A DNA stretch of 64,000 nucleotides. Source: Candidatus Zixiibacteriota bacterium. Its GTDB lineage: Bacteria; Zixibacteria; MSB-5A5; GN15; FEB-12. Under the pieces are notes generated by a model that worked only from the letters and a program-made list of their open reading frames with translations, made no database searches and was not told the DNA's origin. The stretch is taken from the NCBI GenBank assembly GCA_034003725.1, contig JAVEYB010000001.1:580641-644640 (forward strand), written 5' to 3'. The translations under genes were made by a program, and so were the position numbers. Of this stretch, positions 29,044-37,589 are shown piece after piece (positions within the stretch are counted from its first letter, which is position 1; each line of letters opens with the position of its first letter).

Positions 29044-29460
29044 ATGATCTCGAAAACCGGCATAAGTGCAGCGAAGGCGCTGGCGGTCCTCGCGAAGATC
29101 CCTGATCGGGAGTACGCGGGCTCGGCGGCTATTGCGAAGGAGATCGGCGCACCCCAGAATTACCTGGGAAAGCTGTTGAAGGCGCTGGCAAGCGAAGGGC
29201 TGGTTGAGTCGCAGAAGGGGTTCGGCGGCGGATTCCGGCTGGCGAGGCCGGCGGCGAAGATCTCGCTGTTCGATGTCGTGGAGCCGATCGACAAGGTAAG
29301 TCGGTGGGGCAACTGTTTTCTTGGCAACGGGCGCTGCAACGAGCATGATCCATGTGCGGTACATGATCGATGGAAGCGAGTACGTGAGGAGTACCTGGGG
29401 TTTTTGCGGGAGACGACGATAGCGGATCTGGCGGGCCGGGACAGCGGTACGGACGATTGA
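29044..29460 (+). CDS. Rrf2-family iron-sulfur transcriptional regulator (NsrR-like)
   Basis: 138 residues. The winged-helix part has SAAKALAVLAKIPDREYAG, SAAIAKEIGAPQNYLGKLLK and GFGGGFRLARP, the typical Rrf2 N-terminal half. Three cysteines, Cys91, Cys98 and Cys104 (NCFLGNGRCNEHDPC), are spaced as the Fe-S cluster ligands of IscR/NsrR-type members. Downstream are a hemerythrin-like protein and a nitric oxide reductase, the usual NsrR regulon, so nitric-oxide sensing by the cluster is a reasonable inference. An IscR- or RsrR-like redox role cannot be excluded. Autoregulation is likely, since a dyad lies over the transcription start. Confidence 0.85.
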   Translation: MISKTGISAAKALAVLAKIPDREYAGSAAIAKEIGAPQNYLGKLLKALASEGLVESQKGFGGGFRLARPAAKISLFDVVEPIDKVSRWGNCFLGNGRCNEHDPCAVHDRWKRVREEYLGFLRETTIADLAGRDSGTDD

Positions 29461-29525
29461 TTTTTTATTTGGTCATTAATAAGACAATAACATGCGATTC
29501 TACTGTAACTATGAAGGAGTATACA

Positions 29526-30146
29526 ATGCAACCGACGACTATTCTCTCCGATGAGCACCGGGTGATTGAGGTTGTGCTGGAGTGCCTTGATCGGATCGCA
29601 CAGCAGGCCGCTGATTCAGGTCGGCTCGATCAGGAGTCGGCTGAGCAGGCGGTGGATTTCTTTCGGACGTTCGCCGACGGGTGTCATCACGGCAAAGAAG
29701 AAAAGCACCTCTTCCCGGCGATGGTAGCCAAGGGTGTGCCCCAGAACGGCGGTCCGGTTGGGGTTATGCTTGCGGAACATGACCAGGGGCGGCGGTATAT
29801 CAGCGCCATGTCCGGCAGCATCGCGGAGGCATCGAAAGGCGAGCCTGACGCAATCGACGCGTTCACGGCGGCGGCGCGGGCCTACTCGGCCATGCTCCGG
29901 AGCCACATTATGAAGGAAGACCAGATCCTGTTTCCGTTGGCCGCCCGGATTTTGACGGAGGATGATGAACGCTCGCTGATGAATGCGTACGACCATGTCG
30001 AGCATCACCACATGGGGGCGGGCACCCACGAGCGGTATTTGGAACTGGCGGTGTCGCTTGCCAGCAAGTATGATGTTTCCTCTGAGGCGCTCGATAAGGC
30101 GAAGTCGCACGGGTCGTGCGGCTGCCATCACGCAAAGAAAGGTTGA
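29526..30146 (+). CDS. Hemerythrin-like (HHE) di-iron protein
   Basis: 206 residues from the ATG at 29526, with AAGGAG 7 bases upstream. The hemerythrin cation-binding helices provide the expected ligands: His in LSDEHRVIEVV, HHGKEEKHLFP, LAEHDQGRRY and LRSHIMKEDQILFPLA. A short Cys/His-rich tail (CGCHHAKK) ends the protein and could bind metal. Members of this family bind O2 or NO or help repair iron centres (as YtfE/RIC does). Between an Rrf2 regulator and a NO reductase, a role in nitrosative-stress defence is likely. The promoter region has the motif ACATGCGATT shared with the Rrf2 promoter. Confidence 0.88.
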   Translation: MQPTTILSDEHRVIEVVLECLDRIAQQAADSGRLDQESAEQAVDFFRTFADGCHHGKEEKHLFPAMVAKGVPQNGGPVGVMLAEHDQGRRYISAMSGSIAEASKGEPDAIDAFTAAARAYSAMLRSHIMKEDQILFPLAARILTEDDERSLMNAYDHVEHHHMGAGTHERYLELAVSLASKYDVSSEALDKAKSHGSCGCHHAKKG

Positions 30147-30172
30147 CAGGACTTAAACGGGAGTCGTTTAAT
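30143..30172 (+). promoter_or_regulatory. norZ promoter with an embedded dyad operator
   Basis: TTGACA at 30143-30148 with TTTAAT at 18 bases (30167-30172). The spacer and -10 contain the perfect inverted repeat TTAAACG-N5-CGTTTAA (30153-30171). A regulator bound here would cover the polymerase site. The dyad differs from the ATGC-type motif at the Rrf2 and hemerythrin promoters. Confidence 0.5.
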
Positions 30173-30220
30173 CTCGTATCGACTGTGTGTGTAGCACGGT
30201 GATCGAGAGGAGCATCAAAT

Positions 30221-32503
30221 ATGCGCAAACTCTGGTTGGGATTCTGGGCTGTCGTGGTACTCTCATTTGGTGTGCTTGGTTGGTCCGGGATCAAGATTTA
30301 TCAGGAGAAGCCTCCCCTTCCCGAACGGGTTGTGACCACCGACGGATCGGTCGTGATCCCGGCGGGAGAGGTTGTTGCGGGTCAGCAGGTCTGGCGCGCG
30401 ATGGGTGGTATGCAGCTGGGTTCGGTCTGGGGGCACGGCAGTTATGTGGCGCCGGACTGGACGGCTGACTACCTTCATCGGGAGTGCGAGTTCATACTGG
30501 ACGAGTGGTCGAACGCGGAATTCGGGGGAAGGTTTGCATCACAGTCCGAAGAGCGGAAGGCCGTGCTGCAGGCCCGTCTGAAGCAGGCTATTCGCCCCAA
30601 CACGTACTCATCGCAGACCGGAGATATCACGGTGCAGGCGGTACGCCAGCGGGCGTTCGAGCACAACGTCGCCTACTACACCGATCTTTTCATGAACGGT
30701 CACGAGGAATACTCGATTCCGAAAGGGACGTTGACGGACGAAGCCAGAATTCGTCAGCTGGTGTCATTCTATTTCTGGAGTTCCTGGGCGGCATCAACCG
30801 ATCGACCGGGTGAAACCAACATGTCTTACACCAGCAACTGGCCGCATGAGCCGCTGGTGGACAACAGGCCGACCTCGGATGCGATTATCTGGACGGGGTT
30901 CAGCATTATCATGCTGCTGGCAGGAATCGGGCTTCTGGTCTGGTACCATGCATCGAGGGCGCACGAGCCGGTGGCGGAGACAGTGCCGGAGACGGATCCG
31001 CTGCTGAACTATGTCGTGACGCCGTCGCAGAAGGCGGTGGTCAAGTACTTCTGGATCGTGTCAGGGCTGTTTATGCTGCAGATCATCATGGGGGTGATTA
31101 CGGCGCACTACGGAGTGGAGGGACACGGGTTTTACGGGATTCCGATTGCCGAGTGGCTGCCGTACTCGGTGACGCGCACGTGGCACACGCAGCTCGGCAT
31201 TTTCTGGATTGCGACGGCCTGGCTGGCGGCGGGGCTGTATATCGGTCCGGCGGTGAGCGGTATTGAGCCGAAGGGCCAGAAGCTCGGCGTGAACGTGCTG
31301 TTTGGTGCGTTGCTGGTGGTGGTGCTGGGTTCGATGATCGGCGAGTGGCTGAGCGTGAAGGGTTATTTGCCCGGCGATCATTGGTTCTGGTTCGGCCACC
31401 AGGGATACGAGTATATCGATCTCGGCCGGGTCTGGCAGACGGGCTTGCTGATCGGGTTGATGCTGTGGTTGTATCTGGTTGGCCGCTGCATCGTGGCGGC
31501 GATCCGCCAGGGCGGACTCCAGAAGCCGCTCATGACGATGTTTCTGATTTCCGCGGTAGCGATCGGCGCCTTCTACATGGCGGGGTTCATGTACGGGAAG
31601 ACGACGCATCTCGCGTTGGCGGAGTACTGGCGGTGGTGGGTGGTGCATCTGTGGGTCGAGGGATTTTTCGAAGTGTTCGCGACGGTCGTAATCGCGTTTC
31701 TGTTCGCGCGGCTGCAATTGATCCGGCTGAGCACCGCGAACTCATCGGTTCTGTTCTCCACGACCATCTTTCTCACCGGTGGAATTATCGGTACGCTGCA
31801 TCATTTGTACTTCTCGGGAACGCCTACCGTAGTCATGGCGCTGGGCGCGGTGTTCAGTGCGCTGGAGGTCGTGCCGCTGACGATTATCGGATTCGAGGCG
31901 TGGGACAATATTCGGATCGCGCGAGCGACGCCGTGGGTCCAGCGGTACAAGTGGCCGATCTACTTTTTCGTGGCCGTGGCATTCTGGAACATGGTCGGCG
32001 CGGGGTTGTTCGGGTTCATGATCAACCCGCCAATCGCGTTGTACTACATGCAGGGGCTGAACACGACTCCGGTGCACGCACACACGGCGTTGTTCGGCGT
32101 GTACGGCATGCTGGGCCTGGGACTGATGCTGTTCTGCCTTCGCGTGCTGTACGTGCGCAGCGAATGGAAGGACTCGATTTTGAAGTTTTCTTTCTGGACG
32201 ATCAATATCGGGTTGCTGGCGATGGTCGTGTTGAGTCTTCTGCCGATCGGATTCCTGCAAACGTGGGCATCGGTGGAGCACGGCTACTGGTTCGCACGCA
32301 CGGCGGAGTTTTTGTATTCCGATACACTCACGGTATTCAAGTGGCTGCGCGCGCCCGGTGACACGCTGTTTGCGATCGGCGCTCTCACACTCGGACTATG
32401 GGTGTTTGGATTGGCGACGGGGCACTCGTTGTTGAGGCGGTCTCCACACACACCGCAGCCGTCGCACGAGACTCCTAAGCCTGTGGTGCCCAAGCGGGAC
32501 TAA
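30221..32503 (+). CDS. norZ: Quinol-dependent nitric oxide reductase (qNor)
   Basis: 760 residues, the usual qNor length. GAGAGGAG lies about 9 bases before the ATG. One N-terminal helix is followed by a periplasmic cytochrome-c-like domain (GEVVAGQQVWRAMGGMQLGSVWGHGSYVAPDW) without a CxxCH haem-c site, as in qNor. About 13 membrane helices of the haem-copper oxidase type follow. Conserved histidine segments include TRTWHTQLGIFW, GTLHHLYFSG and TTPVHAHTALFGVYG, where haem b, haem b3 and FeB ligands lie. It reduces 2 NO to N2O with electrons from quinol in the inner membrane. Without other denitrification genes nearby, it probably serves detoxification under the Rrf2 regulator. Confidence 0.95.
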   Translation: MRKLWLGFWAVVVLSFGVLGWSGIKIYQEKPPLPERVVTTDGSVVIPAGEVVAGQQVWRAMGGMQLGSVWGHGSYVAPDWTADYLHRECEFILDEWSNAEFGGRFASQSEERKAVLQARLKQAIRPNTYSSQTGDITVQAVRQRAFEHNVAYYTDLFMNGHEEYSIPKGTLTDEARIRQLVSFYFWSSWAASTDRPGETNMSYTSNWPHEPLVDNRPTSDAIIWTGFSIIMLLAGIGLLVWYHASRAHEPVAETVPETDPLLNYVVTPSQKAVVKYFWIVSGLFMLQIIMGVITAHYGVEGHGFYGIPIAEWLPYSVTRTWHTQLGIFWIATAWLAAGLYIGPAVSGIEPKGQKLGVNVLFGALLVVVLGSMIGEWLSVKGYLPGDHWFWFGHQGYEYIDLGRVWQTGLLIGLMLWLYLVGRCIVAAIRQGGLQKPLMTMFLISAVAIGAFYMAGFMYGKTTHLALAEYWRWWVVHLWVEGFFEVFATVVIAFLFARLQLIRLSTANSSVLFSTTIFLTGGIIGTLHHLYFSGTPTVVMALGAVFSALEVVPLTIIGFEAWDNIRIARATPWVQRYKWPIYFFVAVAFWNMVGAGLFGFMINPPIALYYMQGLNTTPVHAHTALFGVYGMLGLGLMLFCLRVLYVRSEWKDSILKFSFWTINIGLLAMVVLSLLPIGFLQTWASVEHGYWFARTAEFLYSDTLTVFKWLRAPGDTLFAIGALTLGLWVFGLATGHSLLRRSPHTPQPSHETPKPVVPKRD

Positions 32504-32527
32504 TCGGTCCGTGATCGGTTGATTTCA

Positions 32528-32560
32528 GACTCCCGAAGTCAAAGGCTTCGGGAGTCTTCT
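32528..32560 (+). terminator. Intrinsic terminator after norZ
   Basis: Perfect 11-base stem GACTCCCGAAG / CTTCGGGAGTC (32528-32538 and 32546-32556) with a 7-base loop, followed by TTCTGTTT. Confidence 0.85.
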
Positions 32561-32575
32561 GTTTATTGACAGATT

Positions 32576-32752
32576 TTGTCAATCCTCTTCGGGGTGTGTT
32601 CAATTTTCGGGCAAGACTATTCTATTGTATGTCAATTGGTTAGCGATCCTATTATTCGTGACATCGGGGGTATTTCAAAAAAAACATTGCAGAAGCTCAA
32701 GATTTGCGGAAACTTCTTGACTGATTGGTCGTTTCTGACGATATAGTCGAAA
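32576..32752 (+). promoter_or_regulatory. Upstream region of the TetR gene: dyads and promoter
   Basis: TTGACA-N5-TGTCAA (32576-32592) is a perfect inverted repeat. Further on, TTGACT (32717-32722), a 17-base spacer and GATATA (32740-32745) form a promoter. It is overlapped by the imperfect dyad TTTCTGAC-GATATA-GTCGAAA (32732-32752), a plausible TetR operator for autoregulation. The region is richer in A+T than its surroundings. Confidence 0.4.
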
Positions 32753-32770
32753 ATGACTGAGGAGTCGGAA

Positions 32771-33478
32771 ATGATTGCGACGGTAACAGGACAGCCAGCA
32801 GAACCGGGTATGGCTGATAAAGATAAAGCACGGACACGGCAGCAGCGGCGGACCGGCGTCACACGTCAGAAGTTGATAGACGCGGCCAAGGCGGTGTTTG
32901 CCGAGCGCGGTCTCGACCTGACCACGATAGACGATATCACGCAGCGTGCGGATGTCGGCAAGGGGACCTTCTACTACCATTTCAAGAGCAAGGAAGGTCT
33001 GATCCGGGTGATGATGAAGGCGATGTTGGAGGGGCTGGTCGAGGCGATGAACAAGCGGTGTGCGGGCATAGATGATTTGTCGGCGCTGCTTGACAGGATG
33101 ATAGGAGTGCATATCGAGTTTTTCGCGAACCGCTGGGAGGACTATGTATTGTATTTCCAGGGTCGCGCGGACCTGACGCTTCAGGAAGGCTATCAGGGGC
33201 TCGAGACGCCGTTTATGAACTATTTGGAGTCGATAGAAGAGTTGCTGGACGGCGTGATCAAGCGTCGTCTGGCCGGCACGGAACTTCGTCGAATCGCCTG
33301 TGCGGTTGCGGGGTTTGTCAGCGGCTACTATTCGTTTGCGGTGATAGCCACCGACAGCGATACGGTCGACGACACGCTGCGGTCGCTTCGGGGAGCGCTG
33401 GTCGCGAGCCTGGCTCGATTTATCAACGAGTCGGTGGCGGCGGCGGAGAAGGACGAGCCGGGCCGGGTAACATGGTAA
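32771..33478 (+). CDS. TetR-family transcriptional regulator
   Basis: 235 residues from the ATG at 32771, which has GAGGAG about 7 bases upstream; an ATG six codons earlier is the alternative. After a basic N-terminus, residues about 25-80 hold the TetR helix-turn-helix (RQKLIDAAKAVFAERGLDLT, DITQRADVGKGTFYYHFKSKEGL). The C-terminal ligand domain is unassignable. Its stop overlaps the longest possible frame of the SpeD-like gene, and it faces the same way as the eight-gene amide-ligase/decarboxylase cluster. It is therefore the likely local regulator, sensing a substrate or product of that pathway. Confidence 0.85.
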   Translation: MIATVTGQPAEPGMADKDKARTRQQRRTGVTRQKLIDAAKAVFAERGLDLTTIDDITQRADVGKGTFYYHFKSKEGLIRVMMKAMLEGLVEAMNKRCAGIDDLSALLDRMIGVHIEFFANRWEDYVLYFQGRADLTLQEGYQGLETPFMNYLESIEELLDGVIKRRLAGTELRRIACAVAGFVSGYYSFAVIATDSDTVDDTLRSLRGALVASLARFINESVAAAEKDEPGRVTW

Positions 33479-33543
33479 CAAACAACACCGCCACGGCGCC
33501 GGGAAGCGCACGATCGGAAGAACAAAATAGCCTAGAGGGAACA

Positions 33544-33933
33544 GTGAACACACTCTCAATCAAGGAACAGGCGGTCGAACAGGCTGTCTGGGGCATCGCC
33601 TCCAGTTTCGACATTTACAACTGTGATCCTGACACCATTCGCGACGCCGGTAAGATCAAGCAGTTCGTGAAGGAGCTGTGCGATCTTATCGAGATGAAGC
33701 GTTATGGTGAGACGACAGTGGTGCATTTCGGCGAGGACGAGAAGGTGGCCGGATTCTCGATGATTCAGTTGATTGAAACATCGCTGATTTCCGCGCATTT
33801 CGCGAACCTCACGAACACCACGTATCTCGACGTGTTCAGTTGCAAGCCGTACGATCCCGCCGTGGTGGAGGAATTCGCCCGGACGTTTTTTGGCGGTTCG
33901 CGTGTTATCACGAACGTGAATTTGAGGTACTAA
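33544..33933 (+). CDS. SpeD-like (AdoMet decarboxylase family) pyruvoyl enzyme
   Basis: 129 residues from a GTG at 33544 with AGAGGGA upstream; the frame is open to an ATG at 33472 overlapping the TetR stop, but the family normally begins close to the VWGIASSFDIYNCD strand. The bacterial SpeD key residues are spaced exactly as in Thermotoga SpeD (Ser63, His68, Cys83): here Ser80 (pyruvoyl precursor), His85 (processing) and Cys100 in DVFSCKPYDP. The residue before the cleavage serine is Thr79, not the usual Glu. Self-cleavage to a pyruvoyl enzyme is thus likely, but S-adenosylmethionine as substrate is uncertain. No spermidine synthase is nearby; the neighbours are ligases and another decarboxylase. 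It is the first gene of the cluster. Confidence 0.78.
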   Translation: MNTLSIKEQAVEQAVWGIASSFDIYNCDPDTIRDAGKIKQFVKELCDLIEMKRYGETTVVHFGEDEKVAGFSMIQLIETSLISAHFANLTNTTYLDVFSCKPYDPAVVEEFARTFFGGSRVITNVNLRY

Positions 33934-33938
33934 CGACG

Positions 33939-34910
33939 ATGCCGAAAGTTCACGTAGAAACGGAGCCTGGCGCATGTCGCCAGTTATGGAAGCAGGTCAT
34001 GCCGGACGAGTTCGTATCGGACCTGTGGGAGGTGCGTGACTGCTTCCATCGCCAGTTTTCGCGTCCTCTGCACTTCGTGGTAGCGGAGGACGCGAAAGGA
34101 ATCAGCGGGCTTCTGCCCCTATCATGGATCGAAGACAAGCACACGTACGGTTACTTCCCGGGCGAGACGTGGGAGGGCAAGACGTGGCTGGAGCAGAACC
34201 GCATATTCGCCCGCAACGAGCGCGTGTTGGCGCAGCTGTTGGCCCGGGTGCCGGACAGTTACCATCTCCGGTATCTGCTGCTCAGCGGCACGTCATCGGC
34301 CAACGGCAGTATCGTTGACGAGATCGGTTACCAGTTTCTGCCGCCGAAGTACGGCTACGACATGGAGCGGTACTACGCGGAGTTTTCCGGCAAGTCGATC
34401 AAGCGCATCAAGCGGGAGATCGAGTCGTTTCACGAGCGGGGCGTGGAGTTCCGTTACGACGTGCTCGACGATTTCGAAGTGATGGTGCACCAGAATCTGA
34501 GCCGGTTCGGGTCTTTGTCGTATTACTACGATCCCCGGTTCCTGCGCAGTTTCCGGAGCCTGATGCACTGGCTCCACGCGCAGGGCTGGCTTCGCATGAC
34601 CACGGTGTTGATCGAGAACCGCATTGCGGCGGTCGACATGGGCTGCGTATACCGCGGGACCTACACGGTCCTCGCCGGCGGTACGTCGGCCGAGTTCCCG
34701 GGGGTGGCGAAGCTGATCAACATGCACCACATGGCGCGAGCCTGCGAGGAACGCCGGCAGCGGGTTGATTTTCTATGCGGTGATTTTTCGTGGAAGACGA
34801 TGTTTCACCTGACGCCGCGCCCGCTGTATTTGATGTCGAATCTTCCGGAGACGGTGTCGTATCCGGCCGCGGCGGCGTACGCCGGCACGGCGGCATCGGC
34901 GACCGCGTAA
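33939..34910 (+). CDS. GNAT acyltransferase of the BioF2/FemAB type
   Basis: 323 residues from the ATG at 33939, six bases after the SpeD-like stop. The second half matches the Acetyltransf_6 (BioF2-like) pattern: SGKSIKRIKREIESFHERGV, then LRMTTVLIENRIAAVDMGCVYRGTY, and a closing FLCGDFSWKTMFHLTPRPLY. Double-GNAT proteins of this kind are related to FemAB peptidyltransferases, which form amide bonds using aminoacyl-tRNA or acyl-CoA. In this setting it could add an amino acid or acyl group to an amine made by one of the decarboxylases. The start of the next gene is 12 bases beyond its stop. Confidence 0.72.
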   Translation: MPKVHVETEPGACRQLWKQVMPDEFVSDLWEVRDCFHRQFSRPLHFVVAEDAKGISGLLPLSWIEDKHTYGYFPGETWEGKTWLEQNRIFARNERVLAQLLARVPDSYHLRYLLLSGTSSANGSIVDEIGYQFLPPKYGYDMERYYAEFSGKSIKRIKREIESFHERGVEFRYDVLDDFEVMVHQNLSRFGSLSYYYDPRFLRSFRSLMHWLHAQGWLRMTTVLIENRIAAVDMGCVYRGTYTVLAGGTSAEFPGVAKLINMHHMARACEERRQRVDFLCGDFSWKTMFHLTPRPLYLMSNLPETVSYPAAAAYAGTAASATA

Positions 34911-34922
34911 AGGAGCCGATTG

Positions 34923-36212
34923 GTGTCGGACAAGCGTGTCGTCGTGGTAGGTACCACGGCGGACTATATCGATATAATTTCGACGCGTTTTCCGGGGCGG
35001 GCTCTTTTTGTGACCGATCACCGGGAACGCGCCGCGGCAGTTGAGTCACCGCCCGACAGCGCCAGCGAGGTATTGTGCGACCTGAGCGACTTCGAGGAGG
35101 TCGGCTCGGCGCTGCGGCTGCAGTTGATGCGCTGGCGCATCAAGCCGATCGGCATCGCCTGTTTTGATTGCGAATCGATGTCTCTCGCGGCGTACCTCGC
35201 CGACCTGTACGAACTTCCCTACCCCGGCGCCGGCGCGATAGCGGCGGCCCGGGACAAGTGTCGTTCCAAGCAGCTCTGGCGCGGGTGCGGACTGCCGACG
35301 CCGGCGGTGCGGACGGGCCAGGAGCTTTCCGATGCCGTATCGTTTATGGCGGAGACCGGCGGTCCGGTGGTCCTCAAGCCGACCACCGGAAGCGGCAGCG
35401 AGCTCGTGTTCGTTTGCCGCAACCGGGACGAACTCTCCCTTGCTTTTACGACCATGACGGTCCGCCTGAAGAATCACTCAAATGCCCGAATGTATCCGCG
35501 CGACGCTGTCGGACGAATCGCAATGGAGGAATACGTCGCCGGCGACGAGTACAGTTGTGATTTCGTCCTCGACGGAAACCGAGTCGATATCATTCGGATA
35601 GCCCGGAAAGTATTTGCAGCCGGACATCCGGTGGGGACGACCCTTGCGTACGTGGTGCCGTCGGACCTTCCGGAGGGGCTCGAGCGTTCGGCGCTGGCCG
35701 ATCAATTCCGGCGAGCGGCCGTGGCGCTGGGAATCGACCGCGCGGTCTGCATGATTGATTTCATTGTGAGAGGCGGACGGGCGGTCATGCTGGAGCTGAC
35801 GCCACGGCCGGGCGGCGACTGTTTGCCGCCGCTGATCCGTCTTTCCGGCGGACTTGACATGCTGGGGCTGACACTTGATTTTGCCGAAGGGATTTATCCG
35901 GCTCTCCCTCCCCCGTCGCGGTGGCGCCGTCTGGCGGGAGCGCGGATAATCGCCGATCAGGCCGGGATGGTACGGCAGATCGATTCGCGGCAGGCGATGG
36001 CCGATTCGCGGGTGCTCGAGGTGTATCTCAAACGCCGGCCGGGCCACGAAGTCGTTTTGCCGCCCGAGGATTATGATTCGCGCATTTTGGGACATGTTAT
36101 TTTCGCGCCGTCGGCAACGACTGCGGTCGAAGCGGAAGCGAACGAGCTGATCGGGATGGTTCGGGTTGACATGGAAGCGCCGAGATGGGCAACTCCTCAG
36201 GCATTATCGTAA
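34923..36212 (+). CDS. ATP-grasp carboxylate-amine ligase
   Basis: 429 residues from a GTG at 34923, with AAGGAG 7 bases upstream. A pre-ATP-grasp Rossmann-like part runs to about residue 110. The ATP-grasp core follows: AARDKCRSKQLWRGCGLPTP, GPVVLKPTTGSGSELVF, then MEEYVAGDEYSCDFVLDG and the metal-binding strand AVMLELTPRPGGDCLPPLI. This is the biotin-carboxylase-like/D-Ala ligase type that activates a carboxylate as acyl-phosphate for attack by an amine. Its frame overlaps the next gene by 28 bases. It is distinct from the RimK-type ligase later in the cluster, so two separate amide bonds are likely made. Confidence 0.85.
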   Translation: MSDKRVVVVGTTADYIDIISTRFPGRALFVTDHRERAAAVESPPDSASEVLCDLSDFEEVGSALRLQLMRWRIKPIGIACFDCESMSLAAYLADLYELPYPGAGAIAAARDKCRSKQLWRGCGLPTPAVRTGQELSDAVSFMAETGGPVVLKPTTGSGSELVFVCRNRDELSLAFTTMTVRLKNHSNARMYPRDAVGRIAMEEYVAGDEYSCDFVLDGNRVDIIRIARKVFAAGHPVGTTLAYVVPSDLPEGLERSALADQFRRAAVALGIDRAVCMIDFIVRGGRAVMLELTPRPGGDCLPPLIRLSGGLDMLGLTLDFAEGIYPALPPPSRWRRLAGARIIADQAGMVRQIDSRQAMADSRVLEVYLKRRPGHEVVLPPEDYDSRILGHVIFAPSATTAVEAEANELIGMVRVDMEAPRWATPQALS

Positions 36213-37552
36213 AAGCGCGCGAGATCGCGGAACACCGGACACCCCGGCTTGACACGCACGAGCTCGAGTCGTTCGTGCAGTCGTTCCACCGGCGAAAAGA
36301 CGAGTTTCTCGGGCTGGCGGCCCGGCATGGTTCCCCCCTTTACCTGTTGGACGAAAAAGCGCTCCTGCGCCGGGCGGGCGAGTTTACGGAGGCGTTCGAG
36401 AATGTCCTTCCGGGCACCCGCGTATTCTTTGCCGTCAAGAGCAACAACCATCCGCGTGTTGCACAGGTGCTGGTCGGAGCGGGTCTTGGGCTGGACGTCT
36501 CCAGCGGTGTGGAGCTCAAGCTGGCCGTGGCTGCAGGGGCGACAGAGATCGTATTCAGCGGACCGGCCAAGAGCCAGACGGAGCTTGAGTTGGCCGTAAA
36601 GCGGGCCGATCGCGTAACCGTTCTCCTGGACAGCATTACGGAGTTGGAGCGGCTCGAAACGGTGGCGGCTGCCGCCGGCCGTGAGATTCGGGCAGGGGTA
36701 CGGATTACAGTTGACGACAACGGCATCTGGCGCAAGTTCGGGATTCCCCTCGCTACGCTGCGTCTGTACATGTCGAGGGCGGCGCGTTGTTCGTTCGTGA
36801 AGCTCCGGGGTTTGCAGTTTCATGTCAGTTGGAACCTGTCACCCGACAACCAGGTCCTGTTTGTCGCCAAGCTGGGTGCCGCGCTTCGCGAACTGGACAA
36901 AAAGCAGCGGTCGATGATCGAGTTCATCGATATCGGAGGCGGGTTCTGGCCACCGCGGGGAGAATGGATGCAGGAAGCCGCGACCCCGGAGGGCAAGCTT
37001 CGTCACGCGGTGATCGAGAACGCACGGCCGGGACACGAGCATTACCGATGGCCGGCGGCTCCGATCGACGTATTCGCGCAGACGATCGCAAAGGCGCTCA
37101 AGACGCAGATACTAAAAGATATTCCGTGTACGATTTACTCCGAACCGGGTCGCTGGCTGTGTCACGACGCAATGCATATGCTGGTGACGGTGGCCGACCG
37201 CAAGCTCGATGATCTGGTGATCACCGACGGGGGCACCAACGCGATCGGCTGGGACCGGTTCGAACTGGACTATTTCCCCGTAATCAATCTCAGTCGGCCA
37301 TCGCTGACCGAGCACGACTGCTATGTGATGGGGTCGCTGTGTACGCCCCATGATCTGTGGGGGTACAGCTATTTCGGCGAAGGAATACAGGCGGGCGACA
37401 TCCTGCTGATCCCGACCCAGGGAGCGTATACCTACAGCCTTCGCCAGCATTTCATCAAGCCCGTTCCGCCGGTGGTCTCGATGACGGACGGAACGATCGT
37501 GGATACTCACACAAGCACAATGGATTCCGTGCGCCCCGAGCGCACGTCATGA
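36185..37552 (+). CDS. Fold-III PLP-dependent decarboxylase (ornithine/diaminopimelate decarboxylase family)
   Basis: 455 residues, overlapping the ATP-grasp gene by 28 bases. The PLP lysine is Lys85 in FFAVKSNNHP. FHVSWNL, the glycine loop IDIGGGFWPP and the phosphate-binding EPGRWL follow, and the C-terminal GSLCTPHD gives the interface Cys and Asp of this family. The usual GGGFP after the glycine loop is replaced, and there is an extra stretch around residues 265-290, so the substrate is not a standard one by inspection. It probably removes CO2 from an amino acid that may already be conjugated by the ligases, as carboxynorspermidine decarboxylase does on a conjugate. Confidence 0.85.
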   Translation: MGNSSGIIVKAREIAEHRTPRLDTHELESFVQSFHRRKDEFLGLAARHGSPLYLLDEKALLRRAGEFTEAFENVLPGTRVFFAVKSNNHPRVAQVLVGAGLGLDVSSGVELKLAVAAGATEIVFSGPAKSQTELELAVKRADRVTVLLDSITELERLETVAAAAGREIRAGVRITVDDNGIWRKFGIPLATLRLYMSRAARCSFVKLRGLQFHVSWNLSPDNQVLFVAKLGAALRELDKKQRSMIEFIDIGGGFWPPRGEWMQEAATPEGKLRHAVIENARPGHEHYRWPAAPIDVFAQTIAKALKTQILKDIPCTIYSEPGRWLCHDAMHMLVTVADRKLDDLVITDGGTNAIGWDRFELDYFPVINLSRPSLTEHDCYVMGSLCTPHDLWGYSYFGEGIQAGDILLIPTQGAYTYSLRQHFIKPVPPVVSMTDGTIVDTHTSTMDSVRPERTS

Positions 37553-37589
37553 GGATAACGTTCACATCGAATCGTGCTGGATTAGTGTC

